Positions 14,504 to 16,046 of a DNA stretch of 16,046 nucleotides are shown here, piece by piece (positions within the stretch are counted from its first letter, which is position 1; each line of letters opens with the position of its first letter). The position numbers and the translations under genes are program-made. This DNA comes from Lachnospiraceae bacterium (GTDB lineage: Bacteria > Bacillota_A > Clostridia > Lachnospirales > Lachnospiraceae): the NCBI GenBank assembly GCA_024689605.1, contig JAILDD010000040.1, positions 1 through 16,046 on the forward strand. The letters are read 5' to 3'. A model generated the notes under the pieces. That model saw nothing but the letters and a program-made list of their open reading frames with translations. It made no database searches and had not been told where the DNA came from.

Positions 14504-15772
14504 TTATTCCGAATATACAATCTCTCCCCCGCAGATCGTCCACTTCACCTTCCCCCGCATCTCCTGTCCGGTGAATGGCGAATTAGTGGATTTTGAGCGG
14601 TAGTCACCTGCTGTCCACTTCTCTTTGGGATCAAATATGCATATATCAGCCTTAGCACCTTCCTTTATCACTCCTGCATCCAGTCCGTAAACTCTTGCCG
14701 GCCCGGTGCTGGCCCTTTCAACAAACTGTTCCATACTTAGTATTCCCGGCTCCACAAGGTTCATCATGGCAAGGGGCAGCATGGTCTCCAGCCCTATGAT
14801 CCCGCTGGGGGCTTCTGTTATGGGCTTATCCTTTTCTTCTTTGCTGTGGGGGGCATGGTCCGTAGCAATCATCTCTATGGTTCCGTCACTAAGTCCTTCC
14901 GCAATCGCAAGTCTGTCCGTTTCCGTCCTGAGAGGCGGGTTCATTTTGGCAAGGGTTCCATATTCTATTGCCGCCTCCTCCGTAAGTGAAAAATGATGGG
15001 GCGTTGCCTCCGCGTGTATCTTAGTGCTCTTTTTCCGTGCTTCCCGAACAAGCTCAACTCCCTCAGCAGTGCTGATATGCTGTATATCTATCTCAGCACC
15101 TGTTTCAAGCGCCAGTCCAATGTCACGCCTTATCATAGAAATCTCCGCTTCCCTGTCTGAGCCATATATGCCGAAATGCTGGGAAGCCTTTCCATGATTT
15201 ACACCATTATTTTTTATATATGCGGGATCTTCCTCATGAAAGCTTAGTATCATTCCGAGAGAAGCACTGAGCTTCATAGCCTTCTTTACCAGCTCTGCAT
15301 CCATAAGGGGCTTTCCGTCATCCGTAAAGCCCGCTGCACCGGCAGCTTTGAGAGCTTCCATGTCCACAAGTTCGTTCCCCTGCATCCCCATGGTAACATT
15401 CCCACAGGAATAAATATTGATCTCGGTCTGTCTCCCTCGCTCCAGCACATATCCAAGAGTTTCCGTATTGTCTACAGCAGGAACAGTATTAGCCATCAGG
15501 ACAATCGAAGTATATCCGCCCCTTTTAGCAGCTTCCGCCCCGGTAAAGATATCCTCCTTATGGGTCTGTCCGGGATCCCTGAAATGTGTATGGACATCCA
15601 CGAAGCCGGGGGCAACAGTGCAGCCTGAAGCATCAATGACCTTAAATTCTGACGTATCATCAATTGCTTCGCCAATACTTTTTATCTTTCCGTCTTCGAT
15701 AAGAATATCAAGCAGTCCGCTTTTCCCTTCCGGATTAACCACTTTGCCGTTTTTTACGAGCACCTTCTCCAT
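14504..15772 (-). CDS. pyrC: Dihydroorotase
   Basis: Cyclises N-carbamoyl-aspartate to dihydroorotate, the third step of pyrimidine synthesis, in the cytosol. From the chosen start it is 422 residues, the size of class I bacterial dihydroorotases. The metal site is visible: HTH with R65 (H61, H63, in FVDVHTHFRDPG), bridging Asp at GFTDDG (D151/D152), H179, H232 (QHIST) and D305 (ATDHAPHS). AN (94-95) and NPPLR (278-282) are substrate-binding segments. The frame stays open 18 codons upstream to a GTG, but homologues begin near MEKVLVKNGKVV, and an AGGAG lies ten bases before that ATG. The gene is followed by a terminator, and its 5' region holds two hairpins. An upstream partial gene ends 98 bases away. 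Confidence 0.96.
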   Translation of the reverse strand: MEKVLVKNGKVVNPEGKSGLLDILIEDGKIKSIGEAIDDTSEFKVIDASGCTVAPGFVDVHTHFRDPGQTHKEDIFTGAEAAKRGGYTSIVLMANTVPAVDNTETLGYVLERGRQTEINIYSCGNVTMGMQGNELVDMEALKAAGAAGFTDDGKPLMDAELVKKAMKLSASLGMILSFHEEDPAYIKNNGVNHGKASQHFGIYGSDREAEISMIRRDIGLALETGAEIDIQHISTAEGVELVREARKKSTKIHAEATPHHFSLTEEAAIEYGTLAKMNPPLRTETDRLAIAEGLSDGTIEMIATDHAPHSKEEKDKPITEAPSGIIGLETMLPLAMMNLVEPGILSMEQFVERASTGPARVYGLDAGVIKEGAKADICIFDPKEKWTAGDYRSKSTNSPFTGQEMRGKVKWTICGGEIVYSE

Positions 15773-15782
15773 ACCACAAGTT

Positions 15783-15787
15783 CTCCT
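15783..15787 (-). promoter_or_regulatory. Ribosome site that fixes the pyrC start
   Basis: AGGAG lies ten bases before the ATG at 15770-15772. The upstream GTG (15824-15826) and in-frame ATG (15812-15814) lack a comparable site and lie inside a hairpin. Confidence 0.6.
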
Positions 15788-15803
15788 GTTGTCCTTACAC
15801 TCA

Positions 15804-15833
15804 AAAGGCGGCATCCCTAAAAACACCGCCTTT
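15804..15833 (-). terminator. Hairpin in the pyrC leader: terminator of the upstream gene or attenuator
   Basis: An 8-base-pair GC-containing stem, AAAGGCGG with CCGCCTTT (15804-15811 and 15826-15833), has a 14-base loop. On the minus strand the descending arm ends CCGCCTTTTGAG, giving only a four-T tract. No clear promoter lies between it and pyrC, so it may be a partial terminator within one transcript. Confidence 0.45.
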
Positions 15834-15835
15834 AT

Positions 15836-15859
15836 GATAACTTTTCCTAAACAGTTATC
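15836..15859 (-). other. Second hairpin upstream of pyrC
   Basis: GATAAC and GTTATC arms (15836-15841 and 15854-15859) flank a 12-base loop, two bases from the neighbouring hairpin. It is weak on its own. The tandem arrangement in a pyrimidine-gene leader is the reason to list it. Confidence 0.25.
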
Positions 15860-15870
15860 CGTCTATTAAC

Positions 15871-16046
15871 TCACACCGTCTTTAGCACTTCTTTGGTCAT
15901 CTCCGGATCCATTTCTCCGCTTCTGTGCATCGAGAACTCCGTCATGGGATAATCTGCCAGATTAGGTATTATCTTTCTGTCATCAGCATTCTCAAAAAGC
16001 TTATTCCTTGCTTTCATCACCTCATTCTCTGTTTTATGCTTGGAAG
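15871..16046 (-). CDS. Unrecognised protein, C-terminal fragment (runs off the window)
   Basis: The last 57 codons of a minus-strand gene that enters from the right edge and ends at TGA (15871-15873). The visible residues are polar and charged, ending SGEMDPEMTKEVLKTV, with the segments NKLFENADDRK and PNLADYPMTEF. There is no membrane segment and no cysteine or histidine cluster, and I cannot assign a family. An internal ATG is in frame, but the frame stays open to the window edge, so a longer protein is likely. It lies 98 bases upstream of pyrC and on the same strand. Confidence 0.55.
   Translation of the reverse strand, partial: SKHKTENEVMKARNKLFENADDRKIIPNLADYPMTEFSMHRSGEMDPEMTKEVLKTV

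Noticed and set aside
15417..15869. A 150-residue open frame on the plus strand opposite pyrC and its leader.
   Set aside because: Most of it is antisense to conserved pyrC codons, and its composition is that of a reverse-strand shadow.

Overview
This 16 kb window looks like ordinary chromosome of a Gram-positive anaerobe in class Clostridia, most likely family Lachnospiraceae. The reasons are moderate GC with AT-rich intergenic gaps, strong AGGAGG ribosome sites, the homodimeric class II glycyl-tRNA synthetase, the NAD-linked (type 1B) PyrD/PyrK dihydroorotate dehydrogenase pair, and small zinc-ribbon and SPFH zinc-ribbon proteins typical of that group. The lineage is inferred from gene content, not from a marker search. 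Coding density is very high: no gene-free stretch exceeds about 160 bases. I see no tRNA, rRNA, CRISPR array, insertion sequence, prophage gene or attachment site.

Left part (1-4900), minus strand unless stated: the start of a zinc-ribbon protein cut by the window edge; glyS; and a lipoprotein that starts at TTG. A DEDDh exonuclease on the plus strand is divergent from the lipoprotein and ends at a strong terminator. Facing it is an SPFH/band-7 protein with three C-terminal zinc ribbons.

Middle and right part (5028-15772), all minus strand. In transcription order these are pyrC, a terminator, a promoter, pyrK, pyrD, a cytidylate-kinase-like protein, a DUF58 protein, a 1500-residue membrane protein with three von Willebrand factor A (VWA) domains, and UDP-glucose 6-dehydrogenase. 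Gaps after the pyrK promoter are only 37-74 bases, so pyrK to ugd may be one six-gene transcript. A fragment of an unrecognised gene lies upstream of pyrC.

Functional picture: pyrC, pyrK and pyrD make orotate from carbamoyl aspartate in pyrimidine synthesis. Ugd makes UDP-glucuronate for surface polysaccharide. DUF58 plus VWA membrane proteins normally work with a MoxR AAA+ ATPase in a poorly understood envelope or complex-assembly system. Here no MoxR gene is present, and the two usual VWA proteins appear fused into one three-VWA chain. That fusion is the most unusual feature. The rest of the interest lies in regulation: an apparently leaderless exonuclease mRNA, two palindromes just downstream of promoters, and tandem hairpins before pyrC. 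I did not find a clearly new system; the DUF58/triple-VWA module is the best candidate for follow-up.
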